Below are positions 39,814-40,051 of a stretch of 40,051 nucleotides of DNA, piece after piece (positions within the stretch are counted from its first letter, which is position 1; the number at the start of each line of letters is the position of its first letter). Source of the DNA: Actinomycetales bacterium (GTDB lineage Bacteria > Actinomycetota > Actinomycetes > S36-B12); the NCBI GenBank assembly GCA_016125355.1, contig WGLX01000023.1, forward strand, positions 1 through 40,051, given 5' to 3'. Made by a program: the position numbers and the translations under genes. Below the pieces are notes generated by a model, which made no database searches, was not told where the DNA came from, and worked only from the letters and a program-made list of their open reading frames with translations.

Positions 39814-40051
39814 GCGGTCTCAACTGGTTGTTGCACGCCACGATGGGCGGCAATGACGGGAGGCTTGGATGCCGGGTGCGCGGTTGACGGTCCATGACCG
39901 TGAGGTGATCGAGCGGGGCGTGCGGGCGGGATGGTCGGCCGGGCGGATCGCGGAGGCGATCGGCAAGCACCGCACGACCGTGGTGCGGGAGCTGGCGCGG
40001 GGGTCGGGGGCCAGGAACGCCCGTCGGGCCAGGAGTCCGATGCCGGGTCGA
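39814..40051 (+). mobile_element. Left part of an IS30-family insertion sequence (cut by the window edge)
   Basis: After the transglutaminase operon the sequence GGTCTCAACTGGTTGTTGCA (about 39816-39835) resembles the terminal inverted repeat of actinobacterial IS30 elements, and a transposase start follows about 35 bases later. The right end and right inverted repeat are outside the window, so the exact left boundary and any target duplication cannot be fixed. Confidence 0.6.
39869..40051 (+). CDS. IS30-family transposase, N-terminal 61 residues
   Basis: ATG 39869 is preceded by GGGAGG at a good distance. The frame stays open to the window edge. The visible part, LTVHDREVIERGVRAGWSAGRIAEAIGKHRTTVVREL, is the N-terminal helix-turn-helix of IS30 transposases, in which D/E-R-x-x-I-x-x-G-x-x-x-G-x-S-x-x-x-I-A-x-x-I-G-x-x-x-x-T-V-x-R-E is typical. 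This domain binds the inverted repeats; the DDE catalytic domain would follow beyond the edge. It is too short to tell whether the copy is intact. Confidence 0.8.
   Translation, partial: MPGARLTVHDREVIERGVRAGWSAGRIAEAIGKHRTTVVRELARGSGARNARRARSPMPGR

Overview
The window is a chromosomal segment of a high-G+C Actinomycetota bacterium. The evidence is the strongly G/C-biased third codon positions, frequent GTG starts, a dcw (division and cell wall) cluster in the actinobacterial order ending in sepF-yggT-divIVA, a eukaryote-like type 2 isoleucyl-tRNA synthetase, and several typical actinobacterial families (DUF3048, HelD-like motor, TgpA/DUF58/MoxR). MurE carries the DNPR motif, so the peptidoglycan stem peptide should contain diaminopimelate. 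The order or family cannot be fixed from the sequence alone.

Layout. (1) 1-3.4 kb: the start of a leftward gene with a repetitive Ala/Lys/Pro tail, probably the DksA/TraR-like zinc-finger gene that often sits beside ileS, then rightward ileS. (2) 3.4-22.2 kb: a leftward dcw cluster, transcribed mraZ, small membrane ORF, rsmH, ftsL-like, ftsI, murE, murF, mraY, murD, ftsW, murG, murC, ftsQ, leader, ftsZ, pgeF, yggS, sepF, yggT, divIVA. Most steps from the small ORF to ftsQ are 4-base stop/start overlaps (NTGA), which suggests a translationally coupled operon. A sigma-70-type promoter and a ladder of TGGnn repeats spaced about 10 bp apart lie in front of mraZ and look like the MraZ operator. 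A separate 185-base leader with an inverted repeat lies in front of ftsZ. (3) 22.2-31.8 kb: a G-quadruplex-prone tract, an ECF-like sigma factor with a fused zinc-finger anti-sigma-like tail, a DUF2892 membrane protein, a DUF3048 lipoprotein, a secreted DUF2202 protein, RmuC, a HelD/HelR-like RNA polymerase motor, an acyltransferase-family Ntn-hydrolase homologue without the usual nucleophilic cysteine, an HD hydrolase and a DUF4349 lipoprotein. (4) 31.8-34.4 kb: a tight leftward four-gene operon encoding a protein with roughly ten-residue repeats, an RDD membrane protein, a lipoprotein with an I78-inhibitor-like C-terminus, and a secreted protein ending in a paralogous copy of that domain. 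This is the best candidate here for an undescribed envelope system. (5) 34.5-39.8 kb: a MaoC hydratase and a rightward moxR-DUF58-transglutaminase operon. (6) 39.8-40.05 kb: a 28-bp perfect palindrome and the beginning of an IS30-family element cut by the window edge.

The dcw genes together make lipid II (MurC-F, MraY, MurG), polymerise and cross-link it at the septum (FtsW, FtsI), and build and place the divisome (FtsZ, SepF, FtsQ, FtsL, DivIVA). Several later genes appear to be expressed from leaderless transcripts: a -10-like hexamer ends exactly six bases before the GTG start in at least three, possibly four, cases. No tRNA, rRNA or CRISPR array was seen.
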